A stretch of DNA of 64,000 nt, from positions 6,000,501 through 6,064,500 of the forward strand of contig NC_063015.1 in the NCBI RefSeq assembly GCF_020509005.1. The letters are read 5' to 3'. The stretch's first letter is position 1, and each line of letters begins with the position of its first letter. Positions 31,261 to 42,209 of the stretch are shown here, piece by piece. The notes below the pieces were generated by a model. The model saw nothing but the letters and a program-made list of their open reading frames with translations. It was not told where the DNA came from and made no database searches. The translations under genes were made by a program, and so were the position numbers. Source of the stretch: Fulvia fulva (Eukaryota; Ascomycota; Dothideomycetes; Mycosphaerellales; Mycosphaerellaceae).

Positions 31261-32633
31261 TTGTTATGATCGATCTTTTTCGTTTGGTTGTGATGGTTCA
31301 GAAGGACCTCAACCTTGGCAGAGTAGTAGGTGTGAGATAGGTAGTTCAGAATATGGCAGAGTGTGAAAGCAATCGATTTCAAAGCCGCGTGTCGTCTCAA
31401 CTTTTTGCACATACAACAGACATGCAGGTGCATTGCCTGCATGAACGTCGATTTTGATCCTCACTATCGTTTTATACGCTTGTCTTTCTCTCGTAGAATG
31501 CGTGTCCAAACGCTATGTCGACCCTATGCAGGCTCTTGGTACGGTTGAGCAGTCATAGAGCTCAGAGCTCACGCGTTGAGGAGTCGAACTCAGGTATGCC
31601 CGCTTGCCCCTTTGGTTTCAAAGTCGGCACTCTTTTAGATCAAATACCATTGACAGAATAGCGAGCCTGGCCTGTTCGTCTGCACACAACAAATACAGAT
31701 CGCTCCAGGTTGAGCACAAGAATCGCCATCAACCTGCCCCTCAATTGTCACCGCTACTGGTAGGCAGTGAGTTCGTTCGATACTTTCTGATGGCGCAGAC
31801 TACTCAAACACCAGCTCCCAGCTCTCTCGCATCGGCCGCTCGCACGGTCAGAATGATCGAGCATCGGTACTGATCTTTACAGTCTTCTCCCAATCTGTTA
31901 GCCATGACGAGACGCTCCGCCCTCAGAACGAACCTCTTTACGCGTGTACACCTTCATCGCGGCTTGACTCCCGCACCTCCGTCCATCGATACTAACCGCA
32001 GCGGTCATCTGCCCCACGACCTACAACGATAGCCCTCTGGCTATGCTTGACTATCTCTCGCCTCCAGAATACAGCTCTCTTCTCACGATACGGCACCGTA
32101 CAAACGGACACATGGTCTCCACGACAGCATATTGAGGGCGAGGTGGAGGGAACGTGGATACTTGGAAGGAGAAGAGATTGAAGTTAGTAGCACGTTTCGA
32201 CGGGAGGAGGAGAAGAGGAACGAGTCTACGGAGGAACTTGGTCCACGGATAAAAAGGCGGGAAGTCAGGCAGAAAGGGATATTGATGCAAAGATATTGTT
32301 GATGGCATAGCTGCTACTACCTCCGGTATCAGGCGCGATCTTCCTCACCGAAACGCGTCTGCTATGCGTATTCGGGCTTGCATCCGCTGTTCGTCGGCGC
32401 GAGAGGCACGCTCACATGTATTGCCAGCCTGCTAACACTGTAGCCTATCTCTGCTTTGCGCCTCTCGCACCACCTATCCAAGCACCAGAGGCTGAGAGAA
32501 TCTATGTCTTTGCTCTTGATGGCTATCGCCGACCGGGAAAGCTTGTATACTGCATTGCGTCAGTATTGTATGTACACAAGCATGGGACATGGTCACTCAC
32601 CCAGCTGGCCGCCGATCCAGTGGCCTGACCACT
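31261..32633. other. No recognisable gene
   Basis: About 1.4 kb with only short overlapping frames. A TTCGACTCC-like box on the minus strand near 31580-31595 was examined as a tRNA T-arm and not accepted. Confidence 0.3.
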
Positions 32634-33113
32634 CTACTGCTCATTGTCGGCCTCAGCCTCCTCCGCGCGACGCGCATCCTCGAGCTCAAGCCGGCCACAG
32701 TCCTCCGTATCCGAGCCAGCTTCATCTTGAATCTCACGGAACGTCGGACTGTCCGCGATCGCCTGCTTGATCTCGACCCATAAGTCGCGATCTGGGCTAG
32801 GGTACGGGATGTTCGAGTAATCGTTCTTGCGCCAGGCGCGCTGCTTGTCCTTTGCGACGGATGGGTTGGTGGACATGGTCTTGTGGCTGTATAAGGCTTC
32901 CGAGGTGTATCGTTTCTTGTGAGGGCAGACCTCGGCGAAGATATCGGAGAGGTGCTCTTTCTTGATGTCGCCGGGCTTATCTATAATCTCGTCGACAAGG
33001 ATGCGCACGGTAAAGTAGTCCTTGTAGGACCAACTCTCGTTTGCGGTCTTGGGCTTCTTAGCGGAGGATGCTGCTGGGGCGGCGTTGTTCTTGTTGGTTG
33101 AGGAGGAAACCAT
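32634..33113 (-). CDS. Small helical-domain protein, family D member 1 (Myb/SANT-like at best)
   Basis: Single-exon gene of 159 aa starting at ATG 33113. It shares an about 100-residue domain with the genes at 50394 and 51451: W-S/T-Y/F, then VRI, a spacer, DIFAE, KRY or KRF, DKQRAWR, PYPSPDRDLWVEI and a closing helix with an acidic tail (GSDTEDCGRLE). The N-terminal 25 residues are low-complexity Ser/Lys/Asn. The spaced Trp residues and helical content resemble Myb/SANT-like DNA-binding domains, but this is only a resemblance. It lies 860 bases from the family B gene on the same strand, as does the D-B fusion at 52512, so the two families appear linked. Confidence 0.6.
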   Translation of the reverse strand: MVSSSTNKNNAAPAASSAKKPKTANESWSYKDYFTVRILVDEIIDKPGDIKKEHLSDIFAEVCPHKKRYTSEALYSHKTMSTNPSVAKDKQRAWRKNDYSNIPYPSPDRDLWVEIKQAIADSPTFREIQDEAGSDTEDCGRLELEDARRAEEAEADNEQ

Positions 33114-33974
33114 GGTATCAGGAGGTGAGTTGGGGTGGTTTGGTGGTTAATGGTTGGTGTACGGTGGTCTGATGCAGGTGGCGGTTGTGTGTGCAAGAGA
33201 AAGAAAGGTGCGATAAGACAGGACTTTAAGTAAGCAAAGTGTGCGTCAGGTCGAGGCGAAGCGGACTTAACATATGACGCAGCATTCACCGGCCAGAAGA
33301 TGTTCGCATTCACTGTATATATAGGGTCATCTTGTATATAGGTGTCCAATAATGCTTATGATGCGGGATTAACACGCCTTATATAATCTTTACTAGTGTT
33401 TGCTCACGCTTAGGGAACAAGGGCCTTGCAGAACAAAGCTTGGGGAACAAGGCAATGCGTCAGTATTGATCAATAGACCACGATGGACGCAACAGTTGAT
33501 CGACGTTAATAGCACATAGCATAGATCGCATACAGGGCATTTACAGTTGCATTGCCCAGAGCGTTGGCGAAACTAAGGTTTAATCGTTGCAGCAAGGCCA
33601 GTAGGTGCTAAGCATAAGTCTGTAGATCCTGCTTTCGTATAGCACTAGGAAGCAGAAAGGTCCATTAGCAGCGATATTCAACAGAGAAGATATATGGGTT
33701 GGTCTTCCGACTATTACTATAGCAGAACAAGACTCCGATTGCAGCTATGCCAATTCAGAGCTTCAGCGGGATGAAAGTATTTCAGAAGAGCTTTTGCTTA
33801 TGTCTCTATCTATACACAGTAACACCGGTCCTTCCTTTATCGAGCAGTGCACCTCCTCGTCTTCCATGCCATTATATGCTGCAGCTTTGCCCTATCAGAC
33901 TTTATCGTTACCCGCACACACTCTTTCGTACAGTGTCTGCCAAATATCATCCTTCCCCCATCATCCGCATTGCA
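33114..33974. other. Intergenic region between the family D and family B genes
   Basis: About 860 bases holding the promoter of the D gene and the 3' end of the B gene. The opposite-strand frames here show no domain features. Confidence 0.35.
33316..33323 (-). promoter_or_regulatory. Possible TATA box for family D member 1
   Basis: An isolated TATATATA run about 200 bases upstream of the ATG at 33113, in otherwise mixed sequence. It would imply a leader of about 170 nt. Confidence 0.3.
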
Positions 33975-35494
33975 CTACAAATGCCTGAATGGCACGATCG
34001 CGCCCTTACACTCCTCACACTTCTTCCCGACACACATCCAGCAGTCCCTGACAACGTTGTCCCTGATCTTCGCCTTTACAGGCTGCAAGGGCGTCGCACT
34101 CCGTGGGCCGGAATACTTCTGTACTCGCTCGTAGCCAAAGATCCACACATCATGGCCAATCTCAAATGATGTATATCGGAGTTCGCTGTCATTACGGTGG
34201 AACCAAGGACCGTCTTGAGCCTCGGTCGGGCCTTGGATGTCGCTGAAAGATGAGGGAGTCTTAGGAAAGCACGTGTGGCAGACACTGTCGTCGCACACCA
34301 TGACATATTCCCCCAAGTCGATGTGGACTACTTGGCCGCCGTACTTGTAGGTGGCAGAGTCCGTCGGTACGAGAGTTGCGGCCTCATCGCATTTGATCTC
34401 GTCATCGAGCCAAGTCAGATCTTTGTAGTGGACCATGGAAAGCTGTACAAGATCTTCCATGATAGGTCCGAGCTCAGCGACGGTTGCTGGAAGCGTCGCA
34501 AGGCCATCGATAACCTTGTAGGTGTCCAGAGTGTTCAAGTCTTGAGGTCCGTTGAGCTCGGTGGGGATATCGTGCGGTGTATCGGGCAGTAAGTTGTTCC
34601 CCGCAGGCTGCTCTGTCATGGAATCTGTCTGCTCAGGATCCTCCAATGCTTCGTGTTGGGGTGGTCGTGAGTCAACTGGGTCGACCTGATTCTGTGTCGA
34701 AATTGGCTCTCCTGACATACTGTGGGCTGCAATGCTTGACGGAGGATTCGAATCTCCCTGACGTCGGTACAGCTGGAGACACTGGGTACGACCATCGTTG
34801 GTGTAGCTTCGCAGGGTCCACTGACCATGATCCTTGACCAGCTTGCTGTCCGTATGGTAGTGACGAAGACGCTCACGCGAGCAGTTGAATACCCATGACC
34901 TCGGCGGAGCTCAAGATCTTGGGTGCGATTCTCGTTGGAGTATGTGCGAAACGCCCACTGACCGCCGAGTAGAGGATCTTCGTCGTCACTGGTTGCTTCA
35001 ACATCCAGCATCTCCACATGTGCATCACCTTCCAAATCTTGGTGCTCGGAGTTCAGGAGAGTCGTGAATCGTGACTTATGCTTCTCCTCTGTAGAGCCTG
35101 AAGCCTCATCAGCCGACGTCGCGACGGCTCGAGGTCTCACACTGTCGCCACCGTCTTCAGAATCTTGACCTTCGGCGCTAGCCATCAATCTCGCTTGTTC
35201 CGCGAGCTGAGCTGCTACCATGACTGCTACCTCGTGATTGGTGAGGCGGGGCCCTGAAGGAACATATCTCCTTGAGCCTCTCTGACGTCTGTCCTTGTTC
35301 TTCGGGGAAGACGCCATGGTGCTTAAGCTCGAATCGGGGCGGAGCCCGAGTGGTGGAGGCCTCGTGTTGCCAAGCGACGGATTGACGTTTAAGGATGATG
35401 TTCGAGATGGCCCGTTATCGTTTAGGCTCTGGTCTTGAGCTCTCGTGTTGAGCTGTGTTGGAAGCGCGGCTCGAGGTTCGGACTCGGACGGCAT
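33975..35494 (-). CDS. Family B protein with duplicated GQW motif and C-terminal Cys clusters
   Basis: Two exons, 34893-35494 and 33975-34845, with a 47-nt intron (34846-34892, GTATTC...ACAG), give 490 aa. Splicing joins two frames that each carry one half of an internal repeat: GGQWAFRTYSNENRTQDLEL in exon 1 and HGQWTLRSYTNDGRTQCLQL in exon 2. This supports the intron. The N-terminal 150 residues are disordered with basic patches. The C-terminal part has Cys pairs at about 385-393 (CDDSVCHTC) and 469-480 (CWMCVGKKCEEC), which look like a zinc-binding site. The same Cys pattern is found in the broken gene at 52512-53764, so it is a conserved module. The family is not recognised; a nuclear zinc-binding protein is inferred. 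Confidence 0.65.
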
Positions 35495-37093
35495 AAGCTT
35501 GCGGCGTTTAGCTTAGGAGTCCATTTTCGTGATGGAATGTTAGTCGAAGGAGGTTGAGTAATGTGTAAGATATTTGCAGCGTTGTTAATGGTGTCGAGCG
35601 AAAGATGGACGTTAGTGCAAAATATAAAGTCCAGCTTCGAAGTTTTGGCGGTCTAGGATTCATGTGCGTGGTCCGTGCTCGCTTTCGACGAGCGTGAAGT
35701 GTCGCTAAGCCAAGCTTTAGCCTCCATTCACAGCCACTCCTGCAGATGGAAATGAAGGATATACACCTCAAAGCTGCCTAGCTTCTGCGCGTATCCACTT
35801 TAGCTGCCAGCGAATTTGCGACTTCTGATCTGAGTGACACGAATGACCATAGTGTGCTTACTCATTTCACTCCTACCAGACTTCGCTAGGCACTGAGGCA
35901 GTGGTGCGTTAGGATGCTGAGGAGTGTAAACTTTTGCCTTGACTCCCGACGGCATGGTGTTGATGTACTCGTCGTGCTCTTCCTCTAGCAACTCGTTTGA
36001 GCCCGTGTCAGCCGTAGGTATACACTGCAACCTTCTTAACAATGTTTGCATGTCGCTCAACTCGATTTAGAAGTGGGCAGCATCGTGGAACCACTTGCCG
36101 TCGTTGTCGCAGAAAGATTCAACATCGCCAGCCTTGACTTTACCGTTATTGCTGAGTAGGTAGATGGAGATTTGCCACCACGTCCTGGAGACGACGCCAG
36201 CTTATAGAAGCATGACACGCCAGGCTCTCCCCTTTCATAGGACAGATATCTGGTTGTATACATGCGAAGGAGGTATGTACTGGTATATACTGATATACGT
36301 AAGAGGACAACTACATCCACCACAACTTCGCATACTTGACTCTTATGATATACATATATACAGCAACAGCTCCTTATTGTTGTCGAGACATAAGTGCAGC
36401 GTACACATCGTACAGCAGACAGTTCTCACACCTGCAGACAAAGCCGGGAAGATTGAACAAAGCGACTAGGACAAAGGGTCTGACAAAGATGTGATGCTTC
36501 GACAAGGACGGGGTTCCTAGACAAAGACGGGATGTCTTACCAGGGACGGGCTGCTTCGGATAGCATTGCCGAAAAAACGTCGAAGGCTTCTGCAGGGTAG
36601 TCCAAGCGGGATCGGCTTTTGTCGCTTGGCTTGAGATTGCTAGGTGCAAGGACCTTTCAGGCTTGCAGAGGCAGTCATACCTATGCTCGATGTGGCCAAA
36701 TTGTGGATTTAGTGTGCTGTGACGTGCACGAAGCTGCAGCCCAGCCCTGCGCTGATCGTGCTCCGATAGAGAACATGCAGCCTAGTGATGATCTGCAAGG
36801 CTCTGCTGCTGCTGCTGCTGCTGACTTTATTAAGCAATGCGATCTCTAGAACCTCATCTCATCACCCACGGACGATGCGGGGAGTCATGCGAAACAATAT
36901 CTTCGCAACGCATGGAGTGAACTAACGAGAGTGAAACGTGTCGCGTAAAGCCCCAAAAGTCTCCATTATGCATATCTCATCTACATCGTAAGGAACGTCC
37001 TATCGTTCGTCTCTGTCTTCATCATCGTCTCCATGAACCTTTTCAATCTGTCGCTAAGAGCTGCAGTCTTCTCGATGCATCGACCGTAGCAAT
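35495..37093. other. Intergenic region with a lectin-like remnant and a CTG microsatellite
   Basis: No intact gene. On the minus strand at about 36066-36180 one frame reads TWWQISIYLLSNNGKVKAGD then SFCDNDGKWFHDAAHF and a stop. This resembles one blade of a fungal fucose-type lectin. It has no clean upstream start. A further small minus frame at 35800-36060 is not supported. Confidence 0.3.
36803..36823. repeat. (CTG)7 microsatellite
   Basis: Seven uninterrupted CTG units, in a short frame of no evident significance. Confidence 0.85.
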
Positions 37094-37518
37094 CTATGAC
37101 AAGATACCGACGGTGACTGGGATGTTGAGCTGGTTGTTGTTCAAGATGTTGCAGACGAAGAGCTGAAAAACTTCCGTCAGCATAGCGACACATTCCATCA
37201 GCGCTTATCAGGTACTCACGTTAGCCAACAGACTACCCTGGTTGTTCTTCGAGCAAGAGTTGTACTCCTGTGGCTTGTCCGATGGGCACTCTTGGCCCTC
37301 TTATTAAACGTCAGTACATCGCGCATCTTCTGGGTGTGGTTGATCATCTTACGATCGCATGGAGAGCATTGGGAGTAGCTGTTCTTCTTGCAGCAGACCT
37401 TATAGCCGCCGTTGCGCTGGACGAGGGCCTCCTCGATGGCCTCTGGGTCGGCGATTGGGTTTGGTGCAGCGACGGCAAGAGCGCTGAGGCCGAGGAGTGC
37501 GATGATGGAGAATTGCAT
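37094..37518 (-). CDS. Small secreted cysteine-rich protein (effector or surface-protein candidate)
   Basis: Three exons, 37353-37518, 37220-37299 and 37094-37162, give 104 aa. Intron 1 (37300-37352) has GTAAGA, a TACTGAC branch point and AAG; intron 2 (37163-37219) has GTGAGT, CTGAC and CAG. The protein starts with a textbook secretion signal (MQFSIIALLGLSALAVAAP). The mature part has seven Cys: CC, QCSPC, QEC, SC and a late VC, followed by a hydrophobic tail (LNIPVTVGILS) reminiscent of the end of hydrophobins. The Cys order differs from the classical eight-Cys hydrophobin pattern, so the family is uncertain. Unspliced, the first frame would give a longer nonsense tail; both introns restore Cys-rich sequence. 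Secreted fungal proteins of this size often act at the host surface or on the hyphal wall. Confidence 0.75.
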
Positions 37519-37652
37519 GTTTGCTGATGTGGTAGAGTTGGTGGATGTGGAGGTGATGAAAGTTGATTGAGATGTTGCGTTGTAGGTGCGGGTGGATGAG
37601 ATGGTGTTGCTGATGGGGATGATGTCGATATTTCGGAGGGCTCCGAGGCTAT

Positions 37653-37659
37653 CTTTATA
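37653..37659 (-). promoter_or_regulatory. TATA box of the small secreted protein gene
   Basis: TATAAAG on the minus strand about 135 bases upstream of the ATG at 37518. A CA- and CT-rich leader (CAACATC, CCACATCCACC) lies between them, as is usual for highly expressed fungal genes. Confidence 0.5.
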
Positions 37660-40600
37660 GGATGTGCTGCTGCTGTGGCAGCGTTACAGCGGACTTTGAT
37701 GATGCTTTGGCGTCGTGGCATATCGATCCTACGAAAACAGGACCGTCGATCAGTGGATTCAATATTGGTATCTGCGGGTGAAGACCCTGTCAGAGTCCAG
37801 CCGATTGATCGCCAGACGGGACGAGTCGTTGCCGTCCGATGGACGTCTTGCCGCAGTATCAAGGCTCCGCGGAGGACGAGCATATCGATGAGCGGATCTC
37901 GGCACCTCATCTTGTTCTGACGAGACTTCATGGCAAGGTAGGGCAGACTTCGAGTGGTTCGTGCTCGGTTGTAAGATCAACATCTTAGAGCGTGGTCGGA
38001 CTTAGCCGTGTCCCATCAGCCATGGCTAGATCATGTCCATGCAATACGTCCGTCAGTATGCAGTCGCAGATGCGGTGCAGGGACATGCTCATGTTTTCTC
38101 CCGCTGTGCATTAGAGGTATGTTCAAAGCTGCAGGACCAAGAATGGTAATGATCTGAAGAGCCAAACCCTGCGCTGAAAAGATGGAGGACTAGAAGCTAG
38201 ACCTGAACATACCTGGTAAGCTGGCCCTCATCTCAGCATCTCAAGGGATCAGCCAATAGAGGTTGCTGGGAAGATTACGTATAAATCGGAAGGTGGTTCA
38301 AGCGTCTGAGCGCGATCTGGTGAGTAGATTCTGCAGCTTCGACTATTCCGAGCATTGCCTATCGCAGCGGGATGCAACCGGCCTCATGCACCCGCATCGC
38401 TGCAGTGCATTTCATGTCGAGGTACGATTGATTCGATAAGTCTCCGGCGAAAGCGAAGATGCGCTCGCACTGGCATGGTATGCATGGCCTTGGGCGTCTG
38501 AAGATCGCGAGATGTTCCCTGCTTCAAGACATTGGCATCTGAAACAGCCGTAGGTGCTGTGCCGTTTTGGTGGGCCTCTTGCATGCCAGGACCTTGGCGT
38601 CGCTTTTGCTGATGATCTTGCCTTACAAGACTGATCGTTTGACACTGCAGAGCGACCGCACTTGTCGCAGAGCTGACTGCATGCCTGAAGTCATGTTGCT
38701 GTGCACTGCAAGCCGCAGGAGTAGCACGTCCCGTCAGAATAAGCTTCGCGGTAAGGTTCACACGTGGCTGCCGTCCGCCATGGATGTGCCCTGGTCGCAG
38801 GCAACGCATACGGCTGTGATGATCGTGTGGCTGCCGATGGCCAGATGATCGTTGCACAATTGCTCCACAAGGTCAGGATGCTGAAGAATGCACGGTGCTG
38901 GATGCTGACGTGCAGCCGTGACTGATGGCTGGCAGCGAGCGTGATTGGCCGGGGAAGACTTCCTCTGCCGGACTCCGCGCTGCAGTCTCACCACTGCCCG
39001 TCTTGGCCCTCATCTTGCTTGTTCCGTACGTGACCTGGTCGACAACGTCGTGCGTGGCATCCATGCATTGGATGGTGTCTCGACGGGTCTGGGGATTCGC
39101 GGGCGCCGGCTGACGAGATGGTGGCTGGTGCATGACTTGCGCAAGTGGTACCTTCTTGATACTGCAGAATGAGCTAGACGATGGGAAGGTCAGCATTTGT
39201 CGCACGGCGGAAGATCGCAGGTAGACTGAGTACCAGGCGATCAACTTTTCGGTGTGACGCGTGATGTGTGCTGAATTGGCACACCAAACAATGCAGGCCG
39301 AGAAGTACGGCTTCGCGGGACTGCTGGCTGGGGTCTCCAGCAGTGTGATTCGCACGACGCTGGCCAAGATCCCGGCGGCCCCGGCACCAGCGCTCATACT
39401 CTTGGTCGTTACTGAAAGCCTACCTGCTGCAGGTCGCATACGTAGGCCGAGTGCTGTTGGGTTCGCAGTTGCTTGAGAAACAGAACACGCTTTGTAATGG
39501 AGCGTCCCGAGCCTTCGAAAATGCCGCATGCTGGGTGTCTGGTAGTCTGGTTCCGTTGCCAGACCATGGCACAAAGCCTGTGCGCTTGTACAGAATCGAG
39601 AACTTCAAAAGCACAGCTGATGTCCGACTTACGGATGGGACCGGACGTCCCTACCTTGATCGCACGTCGCATGCACTTAGCAAGTCGACATGACCGGATT
39701 CCTCTCACCTCGTCCGGGATGTTCGGCTAGTAGGTCGTCGTCGTCAGTGGCGAAGCTCTGCACATTCAACTATAGACCCAGTCATTTGCCCTGTCGTCAC
39801 GGCCACTCTCGTTGCAGACGGTAGCTGGCGAGCTTGAAACAAGACCTCCCGCAAAAGTGTATTACTGAAGAAGCGAAGAATCTGCCACACGCATGGCGAC
39901 AGAAGAAACGAGCATTTACCTCTCCGATCTGCGCATGTAACGCTGGTATTGGGCCGCCAGACGGACTACACCTCACCTCATCATGGTGTGCGATTTGGAT
40001 GTAGGCACCAAGAGAAGCCGACTGTGCAATGAAGGCCTCGTCCATGTCCAGATCGTTAACTAATGCTGATGAAGCAGCCAGTCCGACTATTGGCAGGATC
40101 GGGTGTGCATTCTGTGATGAGCGGGTTGCACCTTGTCAGCCACTGCGATCCGCGTGGCACGTGGTCAACAATTTTCCGGCCTTCGGGTAGAGTTGTAGCC
40201 GGCAGAACTACATCGGGCTTTTTCTGAGACGCGACTGTAGATGTGCCGCCGGTCAAGGCTGATCTGCTGTGTGCTGTCTCCTCTTGCCAGCCTCGCTGCC
40301 ACTGTTAGGCCGTAGCTCTTATACCGCGCTGGGAGGGATCGACGCAGCTCGCAACGGTGATGAGCGCCATATCGCAGGTTCAGATGTTTCGTGGGTGGTC
40401 GTGATTCTCGCAGTGCAATGGATCGCCTGCTGGAGGTGTCAATGCTGGACTTGTCAAGCCGCAGGTACGGCTGGCGTTCTCGAAGGGTCTACACGTGGCT
40501 GTGGCCGTATGTGGGAGACTCGCAAGCATTATATCAGTGATCATGACCTTGATCCCAACCCGGAATGGTTTGTGATCGGAAGGGAAGATTGTCCTTCCTT

Positions 40601-42209
40601 ACTAGATGATCGCCGAGGCAAGACCGACCCATTTCCCCGCATCCCCCTGGGTTCTCCTCCTCGGACAATGTTCGCCATCTTGACAACAAGCACTGCAATG
40701 CTTTCATCAATGATGTTGCGCGTGCTCAGGACCATTGCAATGGTCCCTAGGTCCGCTCGTTCGCGGAGTCAAGCGCCGTATGAGGCCATCAGCGGCGCTG
40801 ACCCGTCCCAAGGCCACATTGCTCAACAGCCAGCACATCGGCGCCATCGTAAGCCTGCCTGCCGACTCTCAGAGGCACACTGACATGTAGGTGGCTTAGT
40901 ATCGATGCCTGGGACTAATCTTGCAGGTCTTACCGAACACCAACGATCATACACATCGAGCTCGTCGACGACCGATGGCCAGACTTCCACAATACAGGCA
41001 CTGTCACGCGCCGAGGCACCAAGAGACGGCGATATGGTCAGGCACGAAATGTCCTAGGACGATGTGAAGCCGAACGCCATCGGAATGGCACTCTCTTGGG
41101 CTATATCCAGCGGCTACTGCTGCCGCCATGGCTATCGGTCCCGAAAGAGCAGAGGTTTCCGATGCGGCCTAAGCAGATACCAGAAAATGGCGAGTCTGTT
41201 CAGATTTCACCTGGCCGAACGAGCTGTTTCTTGGTGCATAAGTGCTGGCTGCTTGATACAAGATGCATGGACTGGCGAGCACGGCTATATCGACGTGTTC
41301 GGGGCAGAACTGCAGCGATTTTGGCGGACCATATCTATTGCTACGATCGATACGGCAGAAACGAAGAAGTGAAGACTACATGGACGTCCACTGCTTTGCA
41401 GGCACTGTGCTTGATGAGTAATCTGCTGTGTGGTCAGGCGAGAAGATCGTATAACTGTCTGCCTTTGCACAGAGATGTGGTCTGCTATGCTGGAGATCGA
41501 AGCATGGCAGGGACTTGAGCTTCGCAAGCTACCGAGGTTCCATGTCGTCCCGACTCCGGTCAAAGTTATCCAGGATATGAAGAAAGTCGCAGCCTGGTCC
41601 AGTGTCGGCAGCGGCGAGTTTAGGAACGCCGTATTTCGACATGCTCAGGGCACTTCGGAGGCTCCTTCGAGTGAGTCTCGCTGGAGGCAGAACCGGTGCA
41701 CTTCCAGTCCTTGACGAAGAAGATCCGCCATGATGCTGGACTGGCTGTGGCGTCAAAATATTGCCACCTACGCACCAATTAGTTTGCGGCCGGCACATTA
41801 AACAACATCATAACTGGCAGCGTTGTTAAGCAATATGCAGCAAACAGCGAGCCGCATTTCATAACCACGATGGAGGCCGGATTGAACCGTGGTGCAAGGT
41901 CGACTACCTCGTCTCAACAATAACTCCAAACACAGTATACGCAACATACCTACACGACATATATACACGTGGCCGGAGTCGCAGATGTTCATTATGGACT
42001 ACTTCACTTCACGGCGGCAAAGCCAGGATCGGCCCGATGTGGGTCCGGCTCACATAAATATGCTCTTTCGAAGACCCATCTCGAGACACTCGCGACAGCA
42101 TCCTTCGCACTCCTGCACGAGATACTAGCAGCATCTTAATACGCACTCCGGCACGCATCTTGTTTAATACCGCACTCTGGCACACACTCTGTCTAACATA
42201 GTCTTCGTC
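37660..42209. other. 4.5-kb region with possible decayed genes but no confident call
   Basis: Two places look partly coding. On the minus strand at about 38400-38990, two frames carry closely spaced Cys pairs (CVACDQGTS, then GTCYSCGLQC and LCDKCGRSA), broken by a stop and a frame change. On the plus strand at about 40928-41518, an open frame reads IIHIELVDDRWPDFHNTGTV and later LLGYIQRLLLPPWLSVPKEQ, preceded by a TTGCAG acceptor-like site, but I could not connect it to an upstream exon. Neither family is recognised. The remainder shows nothing. Confidence 0.3.

Noticed and set aside
31540..31610. A TTCGACTCC box on the minus strand suggesting a tRNA.
   Set aside because: The flanking bases do not form a T-stem or an acceptor stem and no A box lies at the right distance.
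33747..34169. A 140-codon plus-strand frame opposite the family B gene.
   Set aside because: It overlaps the conserved Cys-cluster coding region on the other strand.
38873..39574. A 233-codon minus-strand frame.
   Set aside because: The composition is uniform and motif-free, and the better Cys-pair signal in this region lies in other frames.
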